A DNA stretch of 63,904 nt from positions 1 to 63,904 of the forward strand of contig JAZQHB010000064.1 in the NCBI GenBank assembly GCA_045540355.1, given 5' to 3'. Shown here piece after piece: positions 7,234 through 16,008 of this stretch (positions are counted from its first letter, which is position 1; the number at the start of each line of letters is the position of its first letter). The translations under genes and the position numbers were made by a program. The DNA is from RGIG2945 sp045540355. GTDB lineage: Bacteria > Bacillota > Clostridia > Oscillospirales > Acutalibacteraceae. The notes below the pieces were generated by a model. The model was not told the DNA's origin. It saw nothing but the letters and a program-made list of their open reading frames with translations, and ran no database searches.

Positions 7234-7914
7234 TTGCTTCCGATTATTATGGCGATTATATATACAATTATGTCTGTTGCAATTGTTCTATTAATGAGCA
7301 TTAAAACAAATAAAAGGTTGACAGGTATTCAGCCTGATGAAAATGATGAACTAATTAAGAGTACGCCGTATACGACAAAAGAAATAGCAATCGTTACTTT
7401 AATTCTTGCGATAATATCAGCTATATGCGGTTATATGATATCGAAGAATGCCATATCTTTGATTGCTAATATTCAGATTGGTGTTTGCTATATGGCATCG
7501 CTTGCAGCAGCTGTAATTGATATTAAAACACACACAATACCGAATTTTATTACGATATCAATTATATGTGTACGAGTGTTAGTTTTTATATACGAAGTAA
7601 TTTTTACCGACACAGCATTGAGCTATTTGCTTAGTTCAGTAGTTGGATGTTTATTGTGTGCAATACTGTTAATAATTGCAAACAGAGTTTCGAAAGGTGG
7701 TATTGGTGGTGGCGATATCAAGCTGCTGTCCGGTATCGGATTGATGTGTGGAATTTATGTTGTTTTTTCTACATTATTACTTTCCTTGATTGCTTGTGTT
7801 ATAGTTTCGGCAATTTTAGTTGCTGTTAAAAAGAAAAAAATAAAAGAGCATTTGCCATTTGGTCCGTTTATTTATTTGGGCATGGTAGTAATGTGTGCAT
7901 TTACATTATATTAA
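7234..7914 (+). CDS. tadV: Prepilin peptidase TadV/CpaA (A24 family)
   Basis: This membrane aspartyl protease removes the leader from prepilins. It is a 226-aa polytopic protein with the two catalytic aspartates at Asp96 (AAVIDIKTHTIPN) and Asp161 in the GGIGGGDIKL (GxGD) motif. There is no N-terminal methyltransferase domain, as is usual for Tad-type peptidases. The TTG start at 7234 lies 4-5 nt after AAAGGGGTGAT. It should process the pilin at 6938 and the pseudopilins at 9741, 10386 and 13043. Confidence 0.9.
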   Translation: MLPIIMAIIYTIMSVAIVLLMSIKTNKRLTGIQPDENDELIKSTPYTTKEIAIVTLILAIISAICGYMISKNAISLIANIQIGVCYMASLAAAVIDIKTHTIPNFITISIICVRVLVFIYEVIFTDTALSYLLSSVVGCLLCAILLIIANRVSKGGIGGGDIKLLSGIGLMCGIYVVFSTLLLSLIACVIVSAILVAVKKKKIKEHLPFGPFIYLGMVVMCAFTLY

Positions 7915-7935
7915 GCGTTAGGTGGTAACCGAATA

Positions 7936-9258
7936 ATGAAAGCTTTTAAAATAATTTTACCGATAGTATTAGTTTTGGGATTATGTCTCTCTTGGGTTTC
8001 TTTTTTCTCAGGAACAACTAGTGTGCATGCGGAATATAAAGATTGTATCGATGAAGCTGAAAATAGCATTGAAGCAGGTTTGTATGAACAAGCTATAGAA
8101 TATTACAAGAAGTCTCTTGATTATAAGCATGAAGAGGGTACATACGAGAAAATAAAACAAACTTATGATAAGTTATACAAGGAAGAACATACGGCGTTTA
8201 TCAGGAATCTTTATCTTACAGATATGTCTGCAGCTGCGACAGATTTTCCTCAAAACGCCATGTTTTGGGAAATGCAGGTCAATTTATACATTGATGCATT
8301 AAATTATTCTAAAGCGTATTCAACCATTAATCAAGCAATTAATTATGGTGCTTCTAGCAAAGAATTAGATAAGTTATATGAAACTTTGCTTTACATGACA
8401 CGTACTGACTACAAGTTGTATTATGATTATAAGACTGCATTGAACGGATATATTTCGGTGTTTGATGGAAATGTGTGGGAAGTACTTGATGAAAAAGGTG
8501 AACCTATTACAAGCAAGTACAAATTTATCGGGTTGTTAAATGATGACGGTAAAGGTTTGTACACTAATGATATAGATACGAGAATTTTAGATTCAGATGA
8601 AATAACAAGAGGCAGATTCAAAATAACGGTTGAAGAAGCCGGTTGTTATAATGAAAAATCTGATTTACTTCCGGTTAAAATTGATGGCAAATGGAAGTAT
8701 ATGAATTCAAAAGGGGAATTTATTGGTAATGAATATGAAGTTGCCGGTAGTTTTTATGATAACAAGGCAGTTGCTTTTAACGGTGAAAAGTGGTTGTTGA
8801 TTGATAATAACGGAAAAGAAACAGAGCTTAAAGGTTTTGAAGATATAAAACTTGATCTTTATGGTTGTCACAATCAAAATGGTATAGTAATAGCCAAAGA
8901 ATCCGGTAAATACCATTTTTACGATGCAAACTTCAAAAAAACCGGTGATTTTTCAGCAGATGATATTGATATATGCGTTGATGGAAAAACTGTTGCTTTC
9001 AAAAAAGGTAACAAGTGGGGATTTGTTGAAGTGGGCGGAAAAATTGTAGTTGAGCCGCAATATACGAACGCAAGAAGTTATTCAAATGGATTTGCAGCGG
9101 TATGTGGTAAAGATAATTTGTGGGGTTTCTTAAATTCTGAATATAAATTGTGCATAGATTATACCTACAAAGATGCATTCTATTTTAATAGTAAAGAAAC
9201 TTGTTTGGTAAGCATGACCGAAAATACGGTTCAGTTGATGAGTTTTATGTTTGAGTAA
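7936..9258 (+). CDS. Secreted or membrane-anchored TPR and WG-repeat protein
   Basis: This 440-aa protein has an N-terminal signal or anchor segment (about 4-32, with VLGLCLSW, not a good lipobox), a short TPR-like helical region (about 35-110, LYEQAIEYYKKSLDYK), then WG repeats (about 210-430) such as WKYMNSKGEFIG, WGFVEVGGKIVVEPQY and WGFLNSEYKLCIDYTY. WG repeats are short beta motifs thought to mediate binding. Its place between the prepilin peptidase and the TadE-like genes suggests an extracytoplasmic accessory, perhaps replacing the TPR protein TadD of Gram-negative loci. That role is inference. Confidence 0.6.
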   Translation: MKAFKIILPIVLVLGLCLSWVSFFSGTTSVHAEYKDCIDEAENSIEAGLYEQAIEYYKKSLDYKHEEGTYEKIKQTYDKLYKEEHTAFIRNLYLTDMSAAATDFPQNAMFWEMQVNLYIDALNYSKAYSTINQAINYGASSKELDKLYETLLYMTRTDYKLYYDYKTALNGYISVFDGNVWEVLDEKGEPITSKYKFIGLLNDDGKGLYTNDIDTRILDSDEITRGRFKITVEEAGCYNEKSDLLPVKIDGKWKYMNSKGEFIGNEYEVAGSFYDNKAVAFNGEKWLLIDNNGKETELKGFEDIKLDLYGCHNQNGIVIAKESGKYHFYDANFKKTGDFSADDIDICVDGKTVAFKKGNKWGFVEVGGKIVVEPQYTNARSYSNGFAAVCGKDNLWGFLNSEYKLCIDYTYKDAFYFNSKETCLVSMTENTVQLMSFMFE

Positions 9259-9270
9259 GGAGGTTTTGTC

Positions 9271-9726
9271 ATGACTGAAGAAATTAGGCTTGTTATAGCC
9301 GGTTTATGTGGTTTAGCTGTTTTTATTCTTTCTTTTTCCAAAAAGCTTTTCAAAGATCGTTCTTATAAACGAAGATTTATAAATAAAGCGAAGGAACGAA
9401 AAAGTTTTGTTACAGCTCATTTGTCTAGCGCAAAGTTTTTATCCGGTCTTCACGAAAGTGATAATATAGAACTTGAACGAAGAAGAAAGAAATGTTGTTA
9501 TGAGTATGTAGTACACGGAAAAACATATAAAAAAAATCTGGTATTCTTTTCCGGAGGAAGAATATCGATAAATTACCCGTATGAAATAGTTGTCTATTAT
9601 GACCCTAAAAGACCATCAAAATGTTATTGCGAAGAAGAAATGGAAAGAAGCACAGGGTGTCTGGGTTCTTCAATTGCCGCATTGATTGTTTTTTTACTTG
9701 TAAACAAATTGTTAAGCATGATTTAA
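9271..9726 (+). CDS. Small membrane protein, DUF3592-like
   Basis: This 151-aa protein has a membrane segment at each end (about 6-23 and 132-149) with a basic and then a beta-rich middle. The middle pattern (YEYVVHGKTYKKN then EIVVYYDPKRPSKCYC) resembles DUF3592-type domains, which join a Y.V.GK.Y stretch to a Y.P..P stretch. AAGGAGG lies 7-8 nt before the ATG. It is packed between the WG-repeat gene and a TadE-like gene, so it probably serves the pilus system; I cannot name a function. Confidence 0.55.
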   Translation: MTEEIRLVIAGLCGLAVFILSFSKKLFKDRSYKRRFINKAKERKSFVTAHLSSAKFLSGLHESDNIELERRRKKCCYEYVVHGKTYKKNLVFFSGGRISINYPYEIVVYYDPKRPSKCYCEEEMERSTGCLGSSIAALIVFLLVNKLLSMI

Positions 9727-9740
9727 AGGGAGGAATTGCT

Positions 9741-10382
9741 ATGCAGAGGATAAATAAAAAAAGAAAAAGTGAAAGAGGAGAAGTGATGTTAGAATCATTG
9801 ATAGTATATTCGATAACTATTTTCTTGCTTTTTTTTATCCTTGCAATATTCTCAGTTCTTTTTCAAAGATGGAATATACATACGGTGGCAAATGAATCCG
9901 TAACACGGGTCGCACAAACATATAAGTTTATTGAGGCTGATGCGGATACAGGCTATATTTCGGAAGATAAAGTAACGGAAGTAAGACCGTACAGATACAT
10001 ATGGAATAAAGAAGAACTCGAAAATTCCGCTTCGGATAAAATAAAAGATTATGCAAAAAACAGATTATCGAGAACAACTTATACAAAAAATGTAGTTGAA
10101 CCGTCATTTGAGATACTGGTTGAGAAAGATGCACTGGCAAGAAGACATTTAGCAGTAAAAATAACGGGCGAATATTCAGTGCCTTTTGGTCAAGCGTTGT
10201 CATACTTCGGATTCGAAAGCACTACTAAATATGAAGTTACTGCTTATGCGGATTGTGTGGATATCAGTGATTACTTAACTACTATAGATTTTGTTGAATC
10301 TCGTGTAAATTCAAGCGATTTTGGTAGCGAGACAGTTGGCCTTATAAATGCTGTATTAGACTTGTTCAATGTAGGAGAATAA
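9741..10382 (+). CDS. TadE-like pseudopilin
   Basis: This is a 213-aa minor pilin. A basic leader ends RKSERG, followed by EVMLESLIVYSITIFLLFF. Cleavage after Gly13 would leave Glu at position +5, the canonical prepilin rule. The rest is a soluble extracellular domain with no motif I recognise. The start at 9741 follows AAAGGGAGGAATTGCT; the same frame is open back to 9621 but overlaps the preceding gene with no binding site. TadE-like proteins prime or cap Tad pili. Confidence 0.75.
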   Translation: MQRINKKRKSERGEVMLESLIVYSITIFLLFFILAIFSVLFQRWNIHTVANESVTRVAQTYKFIEADADTGYISEDKVTEVRPYRYIWNKEELENSASDKIKDYAKNRLSRTTYTKNVVEPSFEILVEKDALARRHLAVKITGEYSVPFGQALSYFGFESTTKYEVTAYADCVDISDYLTTIDFVESRVNSSDFGSETVGLINAVLDLFNVGE

Positions 10383-10385
10383 GAT

Positions 10386-13040
10386 ATGGAAAGAAAAAAT
10401 AAAGTAAAAATATTGAAATTACAAAAATCTTTTAGTATTATTCGCTGTGCTAAAGGTGCCATTGCATTATTTTTAGCTGTATTGTTAACTCCGTTTCTTA
10501 CAATAGCAATGCTTCTTGTTGAAACAGGCAGGTATAACAGTGCTGTTTCAATTGTCGATGAAGCAATGGGTGCGTCTTCAGTTTCAACACTGTCTGCATA
10601 TGATGAATATATGCAGAAGCGATGGGGCTTGTTTGCGCTGGATCAAAAAAATGATATTAACACATTATATTCAAAATATATGAATATCAATCAAGGCGTT
10701 TTGGGAGATTCAATAAAGTTAAATTCGTTGACCGCAAAGGGGCTATATCCTCTTTCGGAATCTGAAATATTGCTTGGTCAGGTGATGGAATATTGCAAAC
10801 TTAACGCACCGACTACTTTGGGAACAGAATTACTGAATTTGTCAGATTTAATGGGTATGTTGGAAGGCATAAAAGATGTTGACAAGATTTTAGGTTTGGC
10901 AACATCTACAGTTGATGCAGTAGATTCAACAATCACATTGGTCCAATCTGCCGAATCTCTCAAGACGATGGCAAATGACCTTGATACCTTGAATTCTAAA
11001 TATAGCAGTGATTATACATCTTTTGCATCTGCAGTTAATAGTTTAATTTCCAAGTTAAATACTGAGAGACCGGATCCTGCAGTTGATGAGGAAGCAGCAA
11101 AAAAATATGACAAAGATGTCGAGAAACTGAGGAGAAATGTTGATACTAAAAAGTCAAATTATGCTAAAACAATAGGTTCGATTGTTACAAAACTAACGGA
11201 ATATAAAAACAAAATGGTTGATTGTAACGATGCTATTGCCAGCATACAGCAAGATATTGCAAAGGCAGCTTCTACTGCCATAGATCTAGGTAGCGAACTT
11301 AATAAAACCAAGAAGAAACTGGAAGCTTTAGAAGCTGATATCAAACGGATGGAAAGTGAAGGCTTTAATGATTCGAATGATGCCTATTCAAAAGCGATCA
11401 AGCGTAAAGCAGAACTCGACAAAACGATGGCGGAACTTGAAACAGAAAGTAAAACAGCATCCGCAACAGAAAAAGGGTTAAAAACGACTACATCAGGATG
11501 GGAAGAAGCTTTTAATAGTTATTCATCTGAAAATATAGATGTTGTTATATCAGGTTTAAATGCATTAAAAACCAAAGTTAATTCAGTTTCAGGAAGCAGT
11601 ATATCATCTTCGTCAGCAAAGATTACTCCGGAATCATATAAAACAATGTCTGTAGAAGGATATATTGATGCCGCAAGTATAGACGAATACTTGGCCGAAC
11701 AGAAAGCTGAACTGGAATCAAGTTCTTTGAGTGCGGTAATAGACGGAATAGTATCATTTTTTGAGTCTGTTTTCAAATTAGATTTATTTTATAAATCTGA
11801 ATTATCTGCGTTTATTGATACTAATTATTACAATACCAACTTTGGCGGTTTAGTTGGTGCAGAATCCGCTAAAGAGGGTGGGATTATTTCTATTATGACA
11901 GAAATAGGAAGTGTTTTAAAAAACGCTACGGAATTTTCAGCTAATCTTTTAAAAGCGAAACTATTATCTGCTTTAAAAGAATTAAAAAGTTTAATTGAAG
12001 ATATTATTGATTTGATTAAAAATATTGCAAATTTCATTGTAGACTTGTTGGCGAATATAGCGTCCATATTTACAGGATATAATCATTTGTATTGCAGTGC
12101 ATATAATACTTTTAATTTGCCTTGTCGAACAGATTGCAATAACAATGCCATCGTGTCATTTGAGACGATGACTAAATATAATGTTTCAGACTCTAAATTG
12201 CCGAAACAAGATAACGGTCCAACGAGAATTGGTGTGATTGAAGATATAGTATCCTTGGTGCAAACGATAACATCAGCAGCACAAGGATCAGGAGATGATT
12301 TAACATTCAGCGGTGCTGAACTGGAATATATTCTTTACGGAAGTGAGAGTGAAATAGCTAACCAGCTCTATACGTTCTGTGCAATTTATCTTTTGCGTCT
12401 TCTATTGGACATTCCTGCAGTCATGAGTAACCCTGAAGTGCAATCATTGGCAGCAGCAGCTACTCTCGGATATCCGGTAGTAATGCTTATTATGGTTTTT
12501 GCAGAACCGCTTGCAGAAACGATTTTGTTGGTTAACAATTCGCCGATACCGATCTATTCTACTCAAATATATTTAACACCAACAGGCTTACCGAAGCTGA
12601 TCACATCTTTGTGCAGTGTTTTTCCAATGACACCTGATCAAGAATCTTCGATTAAAACCGGACTTGTAGGTGCGTTTGGTGCGACTGATGACGATTACGA
12701 TTATCAAAAAAAGTTAAACGATTATATGAATAGCGGAAATACGACTAGTACCGCAGGTTCGAAAGCTGCAAAATTTTTTACTTTTACTTATCGTGAACAT
12801 TGCTTTATACTACTTTTACTGACAGTAAGAGATGAACAGCAGCTTGCAAGATTGAGCAATTTAATACAAATGGAGACGCATAATTACTATAAATCAAGTG
12901 GTGCAGAATATTCTTTCGATTTTAGAAAAAGTTTTACATATCTTTCTGTAAATGCTAATGTTAGCGTCAAGCAAATGCTTCCCTCTTTGGCAGATTCATC
13001 ACTATTTACCATAGACAGAGAGCATTATAGGGGGTATTGA
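10386..13040 (+). CDS. Large TadE/TadG-like pilus protein with coiled coil
   Basis: This 884-aa protein starts with a basic leader and CAKGAIALFLAVLLTPFL, a prepilin-like junction after Gly24 but with Phe at +5, then GRYNSAVSIVDEAMG, typical of TadG-type envelope proteins. Residues about 200-390 are charged and heptad-like (repeated K/E/A/L), indicating a long coiled coil. A hydrophobic stretch near 510-560 (AKLLSALKELKSLIEDIIDLI) may be membrane-associated. It resembles large clostridial TadE/G-type proteins (DUF5702-like, from memory). It could be a tip or adhesive subunit. AGGAG precedes the ATG, 3 nt after tadE ends. Confidence 0.6.
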   Translation: MERKNKVKILKLQKSFSIIRCAKGAIALFLAVLLTPFLTIAMLLVETGRYNSAVSIVDEAMGASSVSTLSAYDEYMQKRWGLFALDQKNDINTLYSKYMNINQGVLGDSIKLNSLTAKGLYPLSESEILLGQVMEYCKLNAPTTLGTELLNLSDLMGMLEGIKDVDKILGLATSTVDAVDSTITLVQSAESLKTMANDLDTLNSKYSSDYTSFASAVNSLISKLNTERPDPAVDEEAAKKYDKDVEKLRRNVDTKKSNYAKTIGSIVTKLTEYKNKMVDCNDAIASIQQDIAKAASTAIDLGSELNKTKKKLEALEADIKRMESEGFNDSNDAYSKAIKRKAELDKTMAELETESKTASATEKGLKTTTSGWEEAFNSYSSENIDVVISGLNALKTKVNSVSGSSISSSSAKITPESYKTMSVEGYIDAASIDEYLAEQKAELESSSLSAVIDGIVSFFESVFKLDLFYKSELSAFIDTNYYNTNFGGLVGAESAKEGGIISIMTEIGSVLKNATEFSANLLKAKLLSALKELKSLIEDIIDLIKNIANFIVDLLANIASIFTGYNHLYCSAYNTFNLPCRTDCNNNAIVSFETMTKYNVSDSKLPKQDNGPTRIGVIEDIVSLVQTITSAAQGSGDDLTFSGAELEYILYGSESEIANQLYTFCAIYLLRLLLDIPAVMSNPEVQSLAAAATLGYPVVMLIMVFAEPLAETILLVNNSPIPIYSTQIYLTPTGLPKLITSLCSVFPMTPDQESSIKTGLVGAFGATDDDYDYQKKLNDYMNSGNTTSTAGSKAAKFFTFTYREHCFILLLLTVRDEQQLARLSNLIQMETHNYYKSSGAEYSFDFRKSFTYLSVNANVSVKQMLPSLADSSLFTIDREHYRGY

Positions 13041-13042
13041 TT

Positions 13043-13591
13043 GTGAAGAAACGCGATATAAAAGGTGTAATAACATTAGAAGCATGTGTAACAGTTTTAT
13101 CTTTTTTAATATTGATGCTTTTGTTATCCGGTTTGTTTGTAATGTTTATGGCACAAAATATTACCTCTCATACAATTTTGCAGACTTCGCAAAGTTTATC
13201 ACTGGACGCATATTCCACATCACGCACAAAGTCTGAATCAGGTACAATTGGCGGGATTGTTAGTGATTTTGCAATGGGTCTATTTGGAAATGCAGATGAA
13301 AACCCTTCTTTTGTTACAGACGATAAATGGTATGATAGTGATGATGTTACGTCGACAATTAAAACTCGATTTGTAGGATATTTGACAGGTGGAGATGAAG
13401 ACAAGGCGGATGAATTGCTTGAACAAATTAATGTAGTTGGCGGACTTGACGGTTTGGATTTCACAAATTCATATATTGCTGATGATACCTTGTATATTGT
13501 TTTGAAATATAAATTAGAATTTGATTTCAATATATGGGATGTTAACACAACAGATGTTGAGCAGACAACTTGCTCAAAACTATGGAAATAG
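13043..13591 (+). CDS. TadE-like pseudopilin
   Basis: This second minor pilin is 182 aa. MKKRDIKG is followed by VITLEACVTVLSFLILMLLL, so cleavage after Gly8 leaves Glu at +5. The GTG at 13043 is chosen because AGGGGG ends 8 nt upstream; the overlapping TTG at 13037 is too close. An Asp/Thr-rich soluble domain follows. It sits directly behind the 884-aa protein and likely pairs with it at the pilus tip or base. Confidence 0.7.
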   Translation: MKKRDIKGVITLEACVTVLSFLILMLLLSGLFVMFMAQNITSHTILQTSQSLSLDAYSTSRTKSESGTIGGIVSDFAMGLFGNADENPSFVTDDKWYDSDDVTSTIKTRFVGYLTGGDEDKADELLEQINVVGGLDGLDFTNSYIADDTLYIVLKYKLEFDFNIWDVNTTDVEQTTCSKLWK

Positions 13592-13606
13592 AGAAGGGGA
13601 GAATCA

Positions 13607-15163
13607 ATGCATAATTTTACATATGAGACTCAAGGTACAAGTAGATTCCTGGTTTACTCTATTGAGGAAGAAATAACGATTGATACAATTAGTTTGGGAA
13701 TGCTTACAAACAATGACATAAAAGGGTTGTTGAATGTTTCTTTTATGCAATTGGACAAGATGCGTTTTTTTAAATACAATGTCACATCAATGATTCCTTT
13801 GAAACAATATTTTTCCGGAGTTGTAAATAAATCAAAATTGTTGACTACATTTTATGAAATAATTGAACCGGTTCTTTCTGCTGAAGATTATATGATTGAC
13901 ATAAATACAATTGTTTTTGACAGTGATTATGTTTTTGTTGACATAAAAACCGGAAAAATATCATTAGTCTGCACACCGATTATTGGTGATGCAAGTGTAA
14001 AGGCAGATCCGTTAGCGTTTTTTAAACAGATCATGTTTAATACGAATTTTGATCAGACGGAAAACTGCGACTATGTTGCAAAGTTAATTAACTATGTTAA
14101 CAATGGTGCTAATTTTTCTTTTGCAAATTTCCTCATGTTACTAGATAGCTTGAAAAATAGTGTTTCCGTTGAACGCAAACCTAATACATACATTCCAACC
14201 GGTGTAAACACGACAACAGGCGTTAATACAATGGTTGGTACAAATGAAACAACGGTTATATCTAACGCACCAAATGTGCCACAAAAAGTTATAGCTACTG
14301 ATACGGTTAAAAACGGATTTGCGACTCAATTGAATAATAAAGTACCGATAAAAAAGGAAACAAGTGAAGCTATTATTCCACCAAAAGTTAAAACACCTAA
14401 AACACAGATCTCAAGTAGCGAAGATAGCTGTGAGAAAAAAATCACGATGATGCAACTGCTGATGCATTACAATAAAGAAAATGCGGAATTGTACAAAAAA
14501 CAAAAAGAAAACAAAAAGAATTCAAATGTTGTATCAAGCCAAGGAAAGCAAAATACATCACCGATGATGCCTAAAATGACTAAATCAAATAAAAATGTCA
14601 ATCAACCAAGGAAAACAATGGGATTTGATATACCGGGTCAGGTTTCAAGTATTGCCGACAGTAATCCGCCGACAAATGTTAATGAGTCAAACGATTCGCC
14701 TGAAGTAAACAGTTCTCCTGTTACTTCAATGCCGGTATATAATTACCAGAATACACCAAAGTTTCAAACAATGAACTATGGCGAAACAACAATTCTCGGA
14801 AATGCTGGAGAAACAACGGTTTTGACAGACAATACACCTTTTAGACAAAGGATAGATAAAAAAGTTGCTTGTCTTATCAGGTTGAAAACCGGAGAACAGA
14901 TAACGATGGATAAGCCTGTTTTTAGAATTGGAAAAGAACGAGCTTATGTAGATTATTTCATAGGAGATAATACTGCAATTAGCAGAAGTCATGCGAACAT
15001 TATAAACCGTAATGGAGAGTTTTTTATAGAAGATATGAACTCAACTAATCATACATATATAAACGGATCCATTATACAAAGTAATGTTGAGATCAAACTT
15101 TTGGATGGTTGTGTTATACGCCTTGCGAACGAAGATTTTAATTTTAAAATTATAAAAGCTTAA
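13607..15163 (+). CDS. FHA-domain protein with DUF6382-like N-terminus and ETTVL motifs
   Basis: This 518-aa cytoplasmic protein has three parts: a globular N-terminal region (about 1-185, DUF6382-like from memory), a Thr/Asn/Pro-rich linker (about 190-415) and a C-terminal FHA domain (about 421-515). The FHA motifs are visible as FRIGKE (439-444), SRSHA (459-463) and STNHTYINGS (479-488). FHA domains bind phosphothreonine. Just before the FHA domain lie ETTIL (393-397) and ETTVL (402-406), with ETTV at 214-217; these resemble the phospho-site ahead of the FHA fold in GarA/OdhI. A PP2C phosphatase and a kinase follow, so it is the likely phospho-controlled adaptor for the pilus machinery. Confidence 0.75.
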   Translation: MHNFTYETQGTSRFLVYSIEEEITIDTISLGMLTNNDIKGLLNVSFMQLDKMRFFKYNVTSMIPLKQYFSGVVNKSKLLTTFYEIIEPVLSAEDYMIDINTIVFDSDYVFVDIKTGKISLVCTPIIGDASVKADPLAFFKQIMFNTNFDQTENCDYVAKLINYVNNGANFSFANFLMLLDSLKNSVSVERKPNTYIPTGVNTTTGVNTMVGTNETTVISNAPNVPQKVIATDTVKNGFATQLNNKVPIKKETSEAIIPPKVKTPKTQISSSEDSCEKKITMMQLLMHYNKENAELYKKQKENKKNSNVVSSQGKQNTSPMMPKMTKSNKNVNQPRKTMGFDIPGQVSSIADSNPPTNVNESNDSPEVNSSPVTSMPVYNYQNTPKFQTMNYGETTILGNAGETTVLTDNTPFRQRIDKKVACLIRLKTGEQITMDKPVFRIGKERAYVDYFIGDNTAISRSHANIINRNGEFFIEDMNSTNHTYINGSIIQSNVEIKLLDGCVIRLANEDFNFKIIKA

Positions 15164-15186
15164 CATTTTACAGAGATGGAGAAATT

Positions 15187-15954
15187 ATGGATTTTATTGT
15201 TTCTGCTAATACGGATATAGGAATAGCAAAAAGTACTAATCAAGATAGCCTTTTAGTAAAGGTCGCTGATACAATTTTCGGTAAAGTTGTATTGTCAGTT
15301 TTGTGTGACGGAATGGGTGGTTTACAAAGTGGAGAAATTGCCAGTGCAAGTGTGGTAAATGCTTTTAATAATTGGTTTGCTGATACTTTTTTGCAAGGCT
15401 CAAACCAAACCATTGATTTTGAGTCAGTAAAAAATCAGTGGAGTGACATCATTTTTGAAATGAATGAAAAAATCAAGCAATATGGGGACAGAAATGGTTT
15501 CCGATTAGGCACAACAGTTTGTGCAATGCTTTTCTTTCAAAACAAGTATCTGCTTTTAAATGTTGGTGATACACGGGCATATGAATTGAGTGACAATGTA
15601 TATCAATTAACGAAAGATCATACAGTTGTTGCACATGAGATCGAAATGGGCTACATAACAGAAGTAGAAGCGGAGAATGACCCTAGAAGAAATGTTTTAT
15701 TACAATGCTGCGGTGCTAGTGATATTGTTTATCCTGACTTTTTTTTAGAGGAAATTAAGCCTGATACAGTATACATGCTTTGTACAGATGGATTCAGGCA
15801 TGTGGTGACATCTGATGAGATTTATGCATATTTTGCTCCTAATACTCTTTATGATAAGGATACCATGGACAAAAATGCCGGATATTTGATAGAGCTTAAC
15901 AAACAGAGACTTGAAAGAGATAACATATCTGTTGTACTCATACGAACAATTTAA
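15187..15954 (+). CDS. PP2C-family Ser/Thr protein phosphatase
   Basis: This is a 255-aa soluble metal-dependent phosphatase. The PP2C motifs are in order: STNQDSLLV, VLCDGMGGLQSGE (metal-binding Asp-Gly), GTTVCAMLFF with NVGDTRAYEL, LTKDHTVV, LCTDGFRHV and a terminal DNISVVLIRTI. It has no membrane segment. It sits between the FHA protein and the kinase, an arrangement common in threonine-phosphorylation pathways, and should reverse the kinase acting on the FHA protein and the TTVL-repeat protein. GGAG lies 6 nt before the ATG. Confidence 0.9.
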   Translation: MDFIVSANTDIGIAKSTNQDSLLVKVADTIFGKVVLSVLCDGMGGLQSGEIASASVVNAFNNWFADTFLQGSNQTIDFESVKNQWSDIIFEMNEKIKQYGDRNGFRLGTTVCAMLFFQNKYLLLNVGDTRAYELSDNVYQLTKDHTVVAHEIEMGYITEVEAENDPRRNVLLQCCGASDIVYPDFFLEEIKPDTVYMLCTDGFRHVVTSDEIYAYFAPNTLYDKDTMDKNAGYLIELNKQRLERDNISVVLIRTI

Positions 15955-16008
15955 AACAGACAAAAGTGCGTGAATACTTGTTAGCACAATTCAATAGGGG
16001 GAAAACGA

